Assembly: GCA_041913505.1 (NCBI GenBank)
Contig: JAYSFC010000053.1
Coordinates: 1-22,940 of the forward strand
DNA: 22,940 nucleotides
Source of the DNA: JAYSFC01 sp041913505
Lineage (GTDB): Bacteria > Pseudomonadota > Gammaproteobacteria > Burkholderiales > Burkholderiaceae_C
Reading direction: 5' to 3'
In this document: piece after piece, positions 1-7,553 of the stretch
Layout: each line of letters starts with the position of its first letter
Position numbering within the stretch: the stretch's first letter is position 1
Made by a program: the position numbers and the translations under genes
Notes under the pieces: generated by a model
Database searches by the model: none
Told to the model about the DNA's origin: nothing
Seen by the model: only the letters and a program-made list of their open reading frames with translations

Positions 1-46
1 GACAGGAATCACAATCCTGGACTCTACCAACTGAGCTACAGCCACC
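1..46 (-). tRNA. tRNA-His (GUG), 5' part only
   Basis: The reverse complement begins GGTGGCTGTAGCTCAG, with acceptor strand, D-arm and then an anticodon stem CAGGA/TCCTG closing the loop TTGTGAT. The anticodon GTG reads histidine codons. The gene runs off the left edge, so the variable loop, T-arm and 3' end are missing. A TATAAT hexamer lies 13 nt upstream of the 5' end. Confidence 0.93.
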
Positions 47-58
47 GTAGAGCCTCGC

Positions 59-64
59 ATTATA
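59..64 (-). promoter_or_regulatory. -10 element of the tRNA-His promoter
   Basis: On the minus strand a perfect TATAAT lies 12 nt upstream of the first base of tRNA-His, the right place to start transcription just before the tRNA. I do not see a good -35 hexamer 16-18 nt further upstream, so only the -10 element is called. Confidence 0.55.
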
Positions 65-89
65 GCCCGGTTTTCTCAAACCCGGACTC

Positions 90-114
90 GGCGCAGCATT
101 TTTTCTGCCGCGCC
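90..114 (-). terminator. Possible ppiD terminator hairpin without a U-tract
   Basis: An inverted repeat with 9-bp arms (one G-U pair on the minus transcript) and a 7-nt A-rich loop lies 10 nt after the ppiD stop codon. No run of T follows on the minus strand, so it may be an RNA 3'-end stabiliser or weak terminator rather than a classical intrinsic one. Confidence 0.4.
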
Positions 115-124
115 TAGCGATTTA

Positions 125-2029
125 TCACGGCTGCGGGCGGGCCACCTTGATCTGAACCTTGAAGCGGTCCTTGAGCAGCTCATAGTAGGCAAGACCCTCG
201 GCCGTGCCCACCCACTGCTGGAACTGCTGTTGCTGAGCGCTTGCAATCTGGGCATCTGCGGCTTCGCGCGGCAGCACGCGGTTGACCTTGACCACTACAT
301 AGCCCTGCGCGCCCAAGTCGACGCCCGCCCAGGCAGGCAGGCCGTCCACGCTGGTGTGCAAGGCCGCATCCACCACGGCACGCGGCAGGTTCTGCGGCTG
401 GTCGCGCGAGACCGTGACGGCGGCCGACAGGCCCGCCGCAGCGGCAGGGCTGGCTTTCCAGGCATCGAGCTTGGCCTGGCCATCGGCGCGGGCAAGCTCG
501 GCGGCCTTGTCGGCGATGTACATCTCGCGCACGCGGGCCTTGACCTCTTCATACGGCAGCGTGCGGGCGGGCGCGTATTGCGCGATGCGGCCTGAAGCCA
601 TCATGCTCGGGCCGATTTCGACCGCCTCGGTGTTGCGCTTGTGCTCGATCGCGTCGGATGCGAACAGCGCCTCCAGGAAGCGTGCATTCGCCAGAGGACC
701 CTTCGCATCGGGGCCCGGAGTGCGACTCACATGCTGCACCGTCTGGATCTTGAGCTTGAGCTTGTCGGCAGTGGGTTGCAGGCTGTCGGCCTGCTCGTAC
801 ACACCGTTGGAGAACGTCTCGGCCACTTCGGCAAACTTGCGCTGGGCCTGCTGCTGCTTGAGCTCGGCCTCAAGCTTGGAGCGCACTTCCTCGAAACTTG
901 GTGCGCGCGGGGTCTTGATGTCGGTCAGCTGGATGATGTGGTAGCCGAAGTCGGACTGCACCACGTCGCTGATGTCGCCCTTCTTCATGGAAAAGACCGC
1001 GTCCTCGAAGGGCTTGACCATGGCGCCGCGGCCGAAGAAGCCCAGGTCGCCGCCGCCCGGCGCAGAGCCAACGTCCTGCGAGTTCTTCTTGGCCACCTCC
1101 GCGAAGCTCGCGGGATTCTTGCGCACCTGTGCCAGCAGCTCCTCGGCACGGGCCTTGGCCTTTTCACGGTCAGCGGCCGAGGCATCCTTGGCCGCGTTGA
1201 TCAGGATGTGGCTGGCACGGCGCTCCTCCTTGCCGGCCAGGCGCTCCTGGTTTTCCTTGTAGTAGGTGCGCAGGTCATCCTCGCTGAGCGTGATGCCGGC
1301 ACGCACGGCGTCGAGGTCGAGCACGAGGTATTCCACCGTGGCCTCCTCGGGCTGCTGGAAACTGGCGGTGCGGGCCTTGTAGAAAGCCTCGAGGTCGGCG
1401 TCGGTGGGCGCGACCTTGCCCGCGAAGTCCTTCGGATTGAAGCGTGCCACCTGAATCTCGCGGCGCTGGTAGAGCGCGTCCATCGCCTGCTTGAACTGCG
1501 CATCGGTGCTGAAGGCCGACTGCGCCACGCCGCCCAGCACCTGGGCCACGGACAGGTCACGGCGCACGCTGGCCTCGAACCCCTCGGGGGTGAGCCCCTG
1601 GGCGCCCACGAGGGCGCGGTAGGCATCGGCATCAAGCGAGCCGTCGGGACGCTTGAGCGCTGCGATCGCGGGGATGTCCTTCAGGGCGTTGGCCAGGCGG
1701 GAATCGCTGGCCACGATGTGCATCTTCTGCACGGCCGCCGCCAGCACGCGGTCGCGCACCATGCGCTCGAGCGTGGCGTAGCGCGCCTGCGGCGAGTCGA
1801 GCAGCTTCGGATCCACCGTGGGCGACTGCGCGCGGATGCGATCCGCCTCCATCTTGTGGGCGTTATCCCAGTCCGCTTGCTTGATGTCATGGCCATCCAC
1901 GCGCGCGACGACCGGGCTCGACTCCGAGAAGTAGTTGCGGTCGATGCCGACGAAGATGAACGAGGGGATGACCAGCAAGAACAGCAAGATCATCACGAAC
2001 TTGGAGTGCTTGCGGATGGATTCGAACAT
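125..2029 (-). CDS. ppiD: Periplasmic folding chaperone / peptidyl-prolyl isomerase PpiD
   Basis: PpiD is an inner-membrane-anchored periplasmic chaperone that sits near the Sec translocon and helps newly exported outer-membrane proteins fold. The 634-residue product matches the family's usual length (about 620-640). It has a short basic cytoplasmic start (MFESIRKHSK), one transmembrane segment (about residues 11-29), a SurA-like N-terminal chaperone region, a parvulin (PPIC) domain near residues 265-375 recognisable by ASHILI, GGGDLGFFGRG and DFGYHIIQL, and a long C-terminal chaperone region. A TTG two codons upstream keeps the frame open, but ATG at 2029 fits the family N-terminus. hupB-ppiD adjacency is conserved in E. 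coli; here a tRNA-Val lies between them. A strong terminator hairpin ends only 21 nt upstream of the start, so a separate promoter is not obvious. Confidence 0.95.
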   Translation of the reverse strand: MFESIRKHSKFVMILLFLLVIPSFIFVGIDRNYFSESSPVVARVDGHDIKQADWDNAHKMEADRIRAQSPTVDPKLLDSPQARYATLERMVRDRVLAAAVQKMHIVASDSRLANALKDIPAIAALKRPDGSLDADAYRALVGAQGLTPEGFEASVRRDLSVAQVLGGVAQSAFSTDAQFKQAMDALYQRREIQVARFNPKDFAGKVAPTDADLEAFYKARTASFQQPEEATVEYLVLDLDAVRAGITLSEDDLRTYYKENQERLAGKEERRASHILINAAKDASAADREKAKARAEELLAQVRKNPASFAEVAKKNSQDVGSAPGGGDLGFFGRGAMVKPFEDAVFSMKKGDISDVVQSDFGYHIIQLTDIKTPRAPSFEEVRSKLEAELKQQQAQRKFAEVAETFSNGVYEQADSLQPTADKLKLKIQTVQHVSRTPGPDAKGPLANARFLEALFASDAIEHKRNTEAVEIGPSMMASGRIAQYAPARTLPYEEVKARVREMYIADKAAELARADGQAKLDAWKASPAAAAGLSAAVTVSRDQPQNLPRAVVDAALHTSVDGLPAWAGVDLGAQGYVVVKVNRVLPREAADAQIASAQQQQFQQWVGTAEGLAYYELLKDRFKVQIKVARPQP

Positions 2030-2049
2030 GGTCAATCTTTCAGGGCTGA

Positions 2050-2080
2050 CAAAAGAAAAGGCGAACTTGCGTTCGCCTTT
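2050..2080 (-). terminator. Intrinsic terminator after hupB-tRNA-Val
   Basis: A perfect 10-bp stem (AAAGGCGAAC / GTTCGCCTTT) with a 4-nt loop is followed on the minus strand by TCTTTTG. It lies directly after the tRNA-Val 3' end and just before ppiD, so it should end the hupB-tRNA transcript and may limit read-through into ppiD. Confidence 0.8.
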
Positions 2081-2086
2081 GTTCGG

Positions 2087-2162
2087 TGGTGGGTGCTGAC
2101 GGGGTCGAACCGCCGACCTACGCCTTGTAAGGGCGCCGCTCTACCAACTGAGCTAAGCACCC
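2087..2162 (-). tRNA. tRNA-Val (UAC)
   Basis: This is a complete 76-nt tRNA on the minus strand. The 7-bp acceptor stem GGGTGCT/AGCACCC pairs perfectly, the D-arm is TAGCTCAGTTGGTAGAGC, the anticodon loop CTTACAA carries TAC (valine), the T-arm contains GGTTCGACC, and the 3' CCA is encoded. It lies 15 nt after the hupB stop codon and is probably processed from the same transcript. Confidence 0.97.
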
Positions 2163-2177
2163 CACCTTGACTGGTGG

Positions 2178-2450
2178 TCAGTTCAGGGCATCTTTCAATG
2201 CCTTGCCCGGACGGAACTTCGGAACCTTGGCTGCCTTGATTTTAATCGTGGCGCCGGTACGGGGGTTGCGGCCCGTGCGAGCAGCGCGCTTGCCCACGGC
2301 AAACGTGCCAAAACCGACGAGCGACACCGTACCACCCTTTTTGAGGGTTTTCTTGACTGCTTCGATCGTGGACTCCAGCGCACGTGCGGCTGCAGCCTTG
2401 GAGATGTCGGCATTGTTAGCAATGTGCTCAATCAATTCGGTTTTATTCAC
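2178..2450 (-). CDS. hupB: DNA-binding protein HU-beta
   Basis: HU is a small dimeric nucleoid protein that bends and compacts DNA. The 90-residue product is full length and shows the HU landmarks: an N-terminal helical dimerisation region (MNKTELIEHIA), the GFGTF turn near residues 46-50, and the DNA-binding arm with RTGRNPRTG and the intercalating proline. The start is GTG at 2450, supported by AGAGG with a 6-nt gap upstream; no in-frame ATG gives a sensible HU N-terminus. It is followed by tRNA-Val and then ppiD. A near-consensus sigma70 promoter lies about 130-160 nt upstream, giving a leader of roughly 125 nt. Confidence 0.97.
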   Translation of the reverse strand: MNKTELIEHIANNADISKAAAARALESTIEAVKKTLKKGGTVSLVGFGTFAVGKRAARTGRNPRTGATIKIKAAKVPKFRPGKALKDALN

Positions 2451-2581
2451 AAGAAGCCTCTCGGGAAAAGCGTTGATGGAATGTCGTGCTCTAGGACCTT
2501 CACGCGTCCGAAAGCTCAGCGACAGGCTGAATTACGCAGACGGGGGAAAGATGGGCAGCCACAGTGTATGTTGCTGTGCCG

Positions 2582-2610
2582 ATTAGAGCCATCGACCTTC
2601 CAGGTGTCAA
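2582..2610 (-). promoter_or_regulatory. sigma70 promoter of hupB
   Basis: On the minus strand TTGACA (2605-2610) and TCTAAT (2582-2587) are separated by exactly 17 nt. The -35 is perfect and the -10 has one difference from TATAAT. It faces hupB, with transcription expected to start near 2575. The strength suits an abundant nucleoid protein and the tRNA downstream. Confidence 0.75.
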
Positions 2611-2850
2611 TACAACAACGCGCTGTTTTGCGACAGCGCTTCAGCGAATTCTAGTCGCATTTGCGCGGCTCCACGGGGCTTGCAGAGGGTTTTTGTCTCC
2701 AGCAGCCCGCCATGAGCACCTTCCCGTATTGACAGGCGCTTGCGCGCTCGCTGAACCGGCTGCAGGCCACGCCGGAGCATCAAATGCTATACAAAAAAGA
2801 GCAATCGGAGCATGCGGCACAAGCACCACCACGCAATCTGCACCGTGGCA
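2611..2850. other. Intergenic stretch between pgsA and the hupB promoter
   Basis: About 240 nt follow the pgsA stop before the hupB promoter. I find no coding sequence that looks real on either strand. At 2782-2817 an A-rich patch (GCTATACAAAAAAGAGC) loosely resembles the short dispersed repeat described elsewhere in this annotation, and its T-run on the minus strand could contribute to termination after pgsA, but I could not fold a convincing stem before it. Confidence 0.5.
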
Positions 2851-3435
2851 CTACTTCACGCGCGCACGGATTTCGGGCAATGCCTTCTGCAAGTAGTAGA
2901 CCATCGACCACACCGTGAGCACAGCCGCGATCCAGATCAGCACCGTGCCCCACACGCCCGTGTCGATGGCATTGAAGAGGCGCCCATCGAAGAGCAGGAA
3001 CGGAATGGCCACCATCTGCGCCGTGGTCTTGAGCTTGCCGATCATGTGCACGGCCACGCTCTTGCTCGCGCCGATCTGTGCCATCCATTCGCGCAGCGCG
3101 CTGATGGCGATCTCGCGGCCGATGATGATGAGCGCGACGAACACGTCGGCGCGCCCCAGGTGAACGAGCACGAGCAGCGAGGCGCACACAAGGAACTTGT
3201 CGGCCACCGGATCGAGGAAAGCGCCGAAGGCCGAGGTCTGGTTGAGCTTGCGCGCGAGAAAGCCGTCGAGCCAGTCCGTGGCCGCAAACACGATGAACAT
3301 CAGCGTGGCGACGAGGTTGCGGGTGGCCGGTTCGATCGGCGCGTAGAACACCCCCACGATCAAAGGTATCGCGACGATGCGCGTCCAGGTCATCAGGGTG
3401 GGGATGGTGAAGAACATGGAAGCCGATTGTGTCAT
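2851..3435 (-). CDS. pgsA: CDP-diacylglycerol--glycerol-3-phosphate 3-phosphatidyltransferase
   Basis: PgsA makes phosphatidylglycerophosphate from CDP-diacylglycerol and glycerol-3-phosphate, the committed step to phosphatidylglycerol and cardiolipin, in the inner membrane. The CDP-alcohol phosphatidyltransferase motif is complete: D54-x2-D57-G58-x2-A61-R62-x8-G71-x3-D75-x3-D79 (numbered from ATG 3435). Several hydrophobic helices surround it. Length (194 residues) is normal. The start is uncertain: ATG at 3435, GTG at 3441 and ATG at 3417 (MFFTIPTLMTW, the start common in relatives) are all in frame and none has a strong Shine-Dalgarno sequence. The gene begins 23 nt after uvrC and is probably cotranscribed with it; uvrC-pgsA is a widely conserved pair. 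Confidence 0.95.
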   Translation of the reverse strand: MTQSASMFFTIPTLMTWTRIVAIPLIVGVFYAPIEPATRNLVATLMFIVFAATDWLDGFLARKLNQTSAFGAFLDPVADKFLVCASLLVLVHLGRADVFVALIIIGREIAISALREWMAQIGASKSVAVHMIGKLKTTAQMVAIPFLLFDGRLFNAIDTGVWGTVLIWIAAVLTVWSMVYYLQKALPEIRARVK

Positions 3436-3458
3436 GCCCACGGCATGCGCGGGCCGCC

Positions 3459-5417
3459 TCAGCGCAGCGCGCGGTAGATGGTTTCGGCCAGCTCGCGCGA
3501 GATGCCCTCCACCGTGGCCAGGTCCTCCACGCTCGCGTCGCCCACGCCGCGCACGCCGCCAAAGCGCTGCAGCAGCCGCGCGCGCTTCTTGGGTCCCACG
3601 CCGGGGATGTCCTCCAGACGGCTACCGCCCACGCGCACCTTGGCGCGCGCCGCGCGCATGCCGGTGATGGCGAAGCGGTGGGCCTCGTCGCGGATCTGTG
3701 CCACGAGCATGAGCGCGGCCGAGTCCTTGCCCAGGTAGACCTTCTCGCGCCCGTCGGCGAACACCAGTTCCTCCAGCCCCACCTTGCGGCCCTCGCCCTT
3801 TTCCACGCCGACGATGCGCGAGAGGTCGAGCCCCAGCTCGGTGAACACCTCGCGCGCCATCGCCACCTGGCCCTTGCCGCCGTCCACCAGCACGAGGTCG
3901 GGCAGGCGGGCCTTGGCCTCGCTGGGCTCGGCGCCGCCAGCCTCGCGCTGCGCTTCGGCCACGGGCCGGTAGCGGCGCTGGAGCACCTGGCGCATGGCGG
4001 CGTAGTCATCGCCGCCGGTGATGCCCTCGATCTTGAAGCGCCGGTACTCGCTGTTCTGCATCTTGTGGTGGTGGAAGACCACGCACGAGGCCTGCGTGGC
4101 CTCGCCCGCCGTGTGCGAGATGTCGAAGCACTCGATCACTAGGCGGTCCAGGTCTTCGGCGTCGAGCTGCAACGCCTCGGCCAGCGCGCGCGTGCGCGCC
4201 TGCTGCGAGCCCTCTTCGGCCAGCAGCCGCGCAAGCTGCAGGTCGGCATTCTTCTGCGCCATCTCCAGCCAGGCGCGGCGCTGTTCGCGCGGCTGGTGCA
4301 CGGCCGCCACGCGCAGGCCCGCCTGCTCCGACAGGGCCTCGAGCAGCGCCTTGTCCACGGGCTCGCTCGCCACCAGCACGGGCGGCACGGGCACGCCGAT
4401 GTAGTGCTGCGCGATGAAGGCCGCCAGCACCTGCTGCTCCACCGGCGGCGGCGCCTGCGTGGCGCCCCCCTCCTCCAGCCCATCCTCGGGCGCGAAGATG
4501 GCCGTGGCGTCATCCACGTGCACGGGAAAGTAGGGCCGGTCACCCAGGTGGCGCCCACCGCGCACCATGGCCAGGTTCACGCAGGCGCGGCCGCCTTGCA
4601 CGCGCACGGCGAGGATGTCCACGTCCTTGTCCGAAGCGGTTTCGATGGCTTGCTGGTGCAGCACGCGCGACAGCGCCGTGATCTGGTTGCGCAACTCGGC
4701 CGCCTGCTCGAATTCGAGCTTCTCGGAATGCGCGAGCATGCGCTCTTCCAGCATCTTGAGCAGCTCCTGCGTTTCGCCGCGCAGCATGGCCTCGGCGTTG
4801 TGCACGTCCGCGGCGTAGGCCTCGGGCGAGATCAGGCCCACGCAGGGCGCGGTGCAGCGCTTGATCTGGTAGAGCAGGCAGGGCCGCGTGCGGTTGGCAA
4901 ACACCGTGTCCTCGCAGGTGCGCAGGCGGAACACCTTCTGCAGCAGCTGGATGGTCTCCTTCACGGCCCAACTGTTCGGGTAAGGCCCGAAGTAGCGGTG
5001 CCGCTTGTCGATGCTGCCCCGGTAGTAGGCCATGCGCGGAAACTTCTGGCCCGGCACCTCACCCTGGCCGTCGCGCGCGGACACGCCGGTGATTTTCAGG
5101 AACGGGTAGCTCTTGTCGTCGCGGAACAGGATGTTGTACTTGGGGTTCAGCGACTTGATGAGGTTGTTCTCGAGCAGCAGCGCCTCAGCCTCGGAGCGCA
5201 CCACCGTGGTCTCCAGCCGCACGATCTTGCCGACCATGTGGCCGATGCGCGTGCCGCCGTGCTGTTTGGTGAAGTAGCTGCTGACGCGCTTTTTCAGGTT
5301 GCGCGCCTTGCCCACATAAAGCAGCGCACCGTCGGCGTCGAAATAGCGGTACACGCCCGGCAGCGGCGGCAGGGCCGCAACCTGGGCAAGCAGTTCTTCA
5401 GAATGCGCATCGGACAT
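3459..5417 (-). CDS. uvrC: UvrABC excinuclease subunit C
   Basis: UvrC makes both incisions around a DNA lesion in nucleotide excision repair, acting with UvrB after UvrA loading. The 652-residue product has, in order, a GIY-YIG nuclease domain for the 3' cut (GVY at 21-23, YVG at 34-36), a cysteine-bearing segment (TCEDTVFANRTRPCLLYQIKRC-type, near 165-190), a UVR motif that contacts UvrB (LEFEQAAELRNQI), an RNase H-like domain for the 5' cut (ECFDISHTAG and LVLVDGGKGQ), and tandem helix-hairpin-helix motifs at the C-terminus (IPGVGPKKRARLL, VEGIS). Length is within the family range (600-680). The start is ATG at 5417 without a clear Shine-Dalgarno sequence. It is followed by pgsA and insulated upstream by a terminator at 5461-5492. 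Confidence 0.97.
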   Translation of the reverse strand: MSDAHSEELLAQVAALPPLPGVYRYFDADGALLYVGKARNLKKRVSSYFTKQHGGTRIGHMVGKIVRLETTVVRSEAEALLLENNLIKSLNPKYNILFRDDKSYPFLKITGVSARDGQGEVPGQKFPRMAYYRGSIDKRHRYFGPYPNSWAVKETIQLLQKVFRLRTCEDTVFANRTRPCLLYQIKRCTAPCVGLISPEAYAADVHNAEAMLRGETQELLKMLEERMLAHSEKLEFEQAAELRNQITALSRVLHQQAIETASDKDVDILAVRVQGGRACVNLAMVRGGRHLGDRPYFPVHVDDATAIFAPEDGLEEGGATQAPPPVEQQVLAAFIAQHYIGVPVPPVLVASEPVDKALLEALSEQAGLRVAAVHQPREQRRAWLEMAQKNADLQLARLLAEEGSQQARTRALAEALQLDAEDLDRLVIECFDISHTAGEATQASCVVFHHHKMQNSEYRRFKIEGITGGDDYAAMRQVLQRRYRPVAEAQREAGGAEPSEAKARLPDLVLVDGGKGQVAMAREVFTELGLDLSRIVGVEKGEGRKVGLEELVFADGREKVYLGKDSAALMLVAQIRDEAHRFAITGMRAARAKVRVGGSRLEDIPGVGPKKRARLLQRFGGVRGVGDASVEDLATVEGISRELAETIYRALR

Positions 5418-5460
5418 GGGCCGTATTGTGGCTGCGCCCGATGCGCTATCACAAGTAGAG

Positions 5461-5492
5461 CAAAAAACGGCCCGTGCACAAGCACTGGGGCC
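5461..5492 (-). terminator. Intrinsic terminator after the CoA-transferase/Bug operon
   Basis: On the minus strand GGCCC pairs with GGGCC, and inside it GTGC pairs with GCAC around a 4-nt loop with a 2-nt bulge; GTTTTTTG follows at once. It sits about 22 nt after the stop of the last receptor gene and before uvrC. Confidence 0.7.
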
Positions 5493-5514
5493 CTGTCCGG
5501 CCTCAGCGCCAGGC

Positions 5515-6492
5515 TTACTCGGCCTCGATCTTCGAGCTCTTGATGACGGCGGCCCAGCCCGCCAGGTCCGTCTTCACGCGCGCACCCAACTGCTGCGGGC
5601 CCTGGTAGTCGGCCACGGCACCCTGCTCCTGCGCCTTCTTGCGGAAGGCGGGGTCTTCCACCACCTTTTTCAGGTCGGCCGCCAGCCGGTCGATGATGGG
5701 CTTGGGAACACCTGCCGGGGCGAACAGCGCGAACCACGAAGTGGCGTTCACGCCAGGGTAGCCGGCCTCGGCCGTGGTGGGCACGTCGGGCAGGCTGGGC
5801 AGGCGCTCCTTGCCCGTCACGGCCAGCACGCGCAGCTTGCCGGCCTGGATGTGCGGCATGAATGGCGGCGCGGTGCCGAAGGTCAGGTCCACCTGGCCGC
5901 CCAGCAGATCCTGCAGCGCGGGGCCCGTGCCCTTGTAGGGTACGTGCACCATCTTGATGCCGCCCTGCTGCTCCAGCATGGCCCCCGTCACGTGCTGCAG
6001 CGAGCCGTTGCCCGACGAGGCGTAGTTGAGCTTGCCGGGGTTGGCCTTGGCGTAGGCGACCAGCTCCGCCAGGGTCTTCACCGGCAGGCCCTCGCGCACC
6101 ACGATGATCTGCGGCGCCGAGATCACATTGGCGATGGGCTGGAAGTCCTTCTGTTCCCACTGTGGCGCCTTGGTGAGGTGCGGCGAGATGACGTGGTAGC
6201 CCGAATACTGCATGAGCAGCGTGTAGCCATCGGGCTCGGCGCGCTTGACCATGGAGGCCGCGATGGCGCCGTTGCCGCCGCCCTTGTTGTCCACCACCAC
6301 CGACTGGCCCAGCACTGGGGCCAGCGCCTGCGCGGCCATGCGCGCCGAGATGTCGGTGGTGCCGCCGGCGGCCGCGGGCACGACGAAGGTCACGGTCTTG
6401 GCCGGATAACCCCCTTGGGCCCAGGCCGTGGGCAAGGCCAGCGCGGCCAGGGCCAGCGCGGCGAAATGTTTGCGGGTGATGCGATGCGTCAT
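5515..6492 (-). CDS. Bug-family tripartite tricarboxylate transporter receptor (second copy)
   Basis: Bug proteins are periplasmic solute-binding proteins, some of which feed TctAB-type carriers with carboxylates; they are strongly expanded in Burkholderiales. The 325-residue product has a signal peptide (MTHRITRKHFAALALAALAL, probable cleavage after AWA near residue 25) and a typical Bug body: YPAKTVTFVVPAAAGGTTD at the first ligand loop, VDNKGGGNG, YASSGNGS and HVPYKGTGPALQDLLGGQVD. AAGGKGAC-like spacing is good: AAGGAG lies 10 nt before the ATG. It is the last gene of the operon, 42 nt after the other receptor. It shares the fold but not close identity with that receptor, so the two probably bind different ligands. 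No TctA or TctB membrane gene is in the window. Confidence 0.9.
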   Translation of the reverse strand: MTHRITRKHFAALALAALALPTAWAQGGYPAKTVTFVVPAAAGGTTDISARMAAQALAPVLGQSVVVDNKGGGNGAIAASMVKRAEPDGYTLLMQYSGYHVISPHLTKAPQWEQKDFQPIANVISAPQIIVVREGLPVKTLAELVAYAKANPGKLNYASSGNGSLQHVTGAMLEQQGGIKMVHVPYKGTGPALQDLLGGQVDLTFGTAPPFMPHIQAGKLRVLAVTGKERLPSLPDVPTTAEAGYPGVNATSWFALFAPAGVPKPIIDRLAADLKKVVEDPAFRKKAQEQGAVADYQGPQQLGARVKTDLAGWAAVIKSSKIEAE

Positions 6493-6534
6493 CGGGTTTT
6501 GTCTCCTTTTTCGTTGAGAAGCAATTCGTTGGGG

Positions 6535-7524
6535 TCAATCGACCGTGGCGCCAGTGTCTTTCACCACGCGCGCCCACTTGGGCAAGTCCGCGCGCACGAG
6601 TGCGCCAAGTTGGGCCGACGTGCCCTTGAACGGCTCGCAGCCCACGCCGGCCAGCTTCTCGACCACGTCCTTCTGCTCGAGCGCTCGGACCACCTCGGCC
6701 TGTAGCTGCGCCACGATGGGCGCGGGCGTGCCCGCGGGCGCGAACATCGCATACCACGGCGCCTGGCCAAAGCCCTTGAGCGTCTCGCCAATGGTCGGCG
6801 CATCGGGCAGCGCGGCCACGCGCCTTTCGTTCACCACGCCGAGCACCTTGAGCTTGCCCGCCTTGATGAACGCGATGGACGACGGCAGGCTCTGCACCGA
6901 CAGCGGCACCTGCCCGCCCACCACGTCGGTCGCTGCGGCCGCAGACCCTTTGTACGGAATGTGCTGCAGCTGGATGCCCGCGGCTTTCTGCAGCATCTCG
7001 CCAATCAGGTGGTTCAGCGTGCCATTGCCCGCCGAGGCGATGGAATACTTGCCCGGATTCGCCTTGGCGAGCGTGATCAGCTCGGCCATGTTCTTGGCCG
7101 GAAACGACGGATGCGCCACCAGCACGTAGCCCGCCGTGGCAATGGGCGCCACGGGCTCGAAATCCTTCACCGCATCAAAGCCCGGGTTCTTGTACAGCGA
7201 GGGGCCGATCACATGTGCGCTGTCGGCCGTCACCAGCAGCGTGTAGCCATCGTGCTTGGCGCGCGCCAGGGCCGCCGTGGCCAGCGTGCCACCCGCGCCG
7301 GGGCGGTTATCCACGATCACGCTCTGGCCCATTTGCTCGGTCAGGCGCTGCGCCAGCACGCGCGCAATGGCGTCATTGGCCCCGCCCGCGGCCTGCGGCA
7401 CCACGAGGGTGATGGGCTTGGAGGGGTATTTGTCCTGCGCGGCGGCGCCGAGCGATGCTGCGCAGAGCAGCGCCCCCAGGGTCAGCGCCGCATGGCGCCG
7501 GGTCAAGGCGATGGTGAAAGGCAT
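6535..7524 (-). CDS. Bug-family tripartite tricarboxylate transporter receptor (first copy)
   Basis: The 329-residue product is a periplasmic binding protein of the Bug/TctC family. A basic start and hydrophobic stretch (HAALTLGALLCAASLG) end near AAAQ, a likely signal peptidase I site. The conserved body follows: YPSKPITLVVPQAAGGAND, VDNRPGAGG, ASAGNGTLNHL and HIPYKGSAAAATDVVGGQV. The start is ATG 7524 with AGGAG 9 nt upstream. It is 29 nt downstream of the lyase gene and cotranscribed with the CoA-transferase and lyase, which suggests that its ligand is a carboxylate metabolised by those enzymes. The ligand itself cannot be read from the sequence. Confidence 0.9.
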   Translation of the reverse strand: MPFTIALTRRHAALTLGALLCAASLGAAAQDKYPSKPITLVVPQAAGGANDAIARVLAQRLTEQMGQSVIVDNRPGAGGTLATAALARAKHDGYTLLVTADSAHVIGPSLYKNPGFDAVKDFEPVAPIATAGYVLVAHPSFPAKNMAELITLAKANPGKYSIASAGNGTLNHLIGEMLQKAAGIQLQHIPYKGSAAAATDVVGGQVPLSVQSLPSSIAFIKAGKLKVLGVVNERRVAALPDAPTIGETLKGFGQAPWYAMFAPAGTPAPIVAQLQAEVVRALEQKDVVEKLAGVGCEPFKGTSAQLGALVRADLPKWARVVKDTGATVD

Positions 7525-7553
7525 GGTGGTGGTCTCCTGTCGTTGTGGCGGTG

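Noticed and set aside
641..2170. Long plus-strand open frame (509 codons) opposite ppiD
   Set aside because: It is the antisense shadow of ppiD in GC-rich DNA; its product is His/Leu/Gly-rich without any recognisable domain and ppiD is a certain gene.
4296..6705. Plus-strand open frames opposite uvrC and the Bug receptor genes
   Set aside because: They mirror well-supported minus-strand genes and show shadow-type composition.
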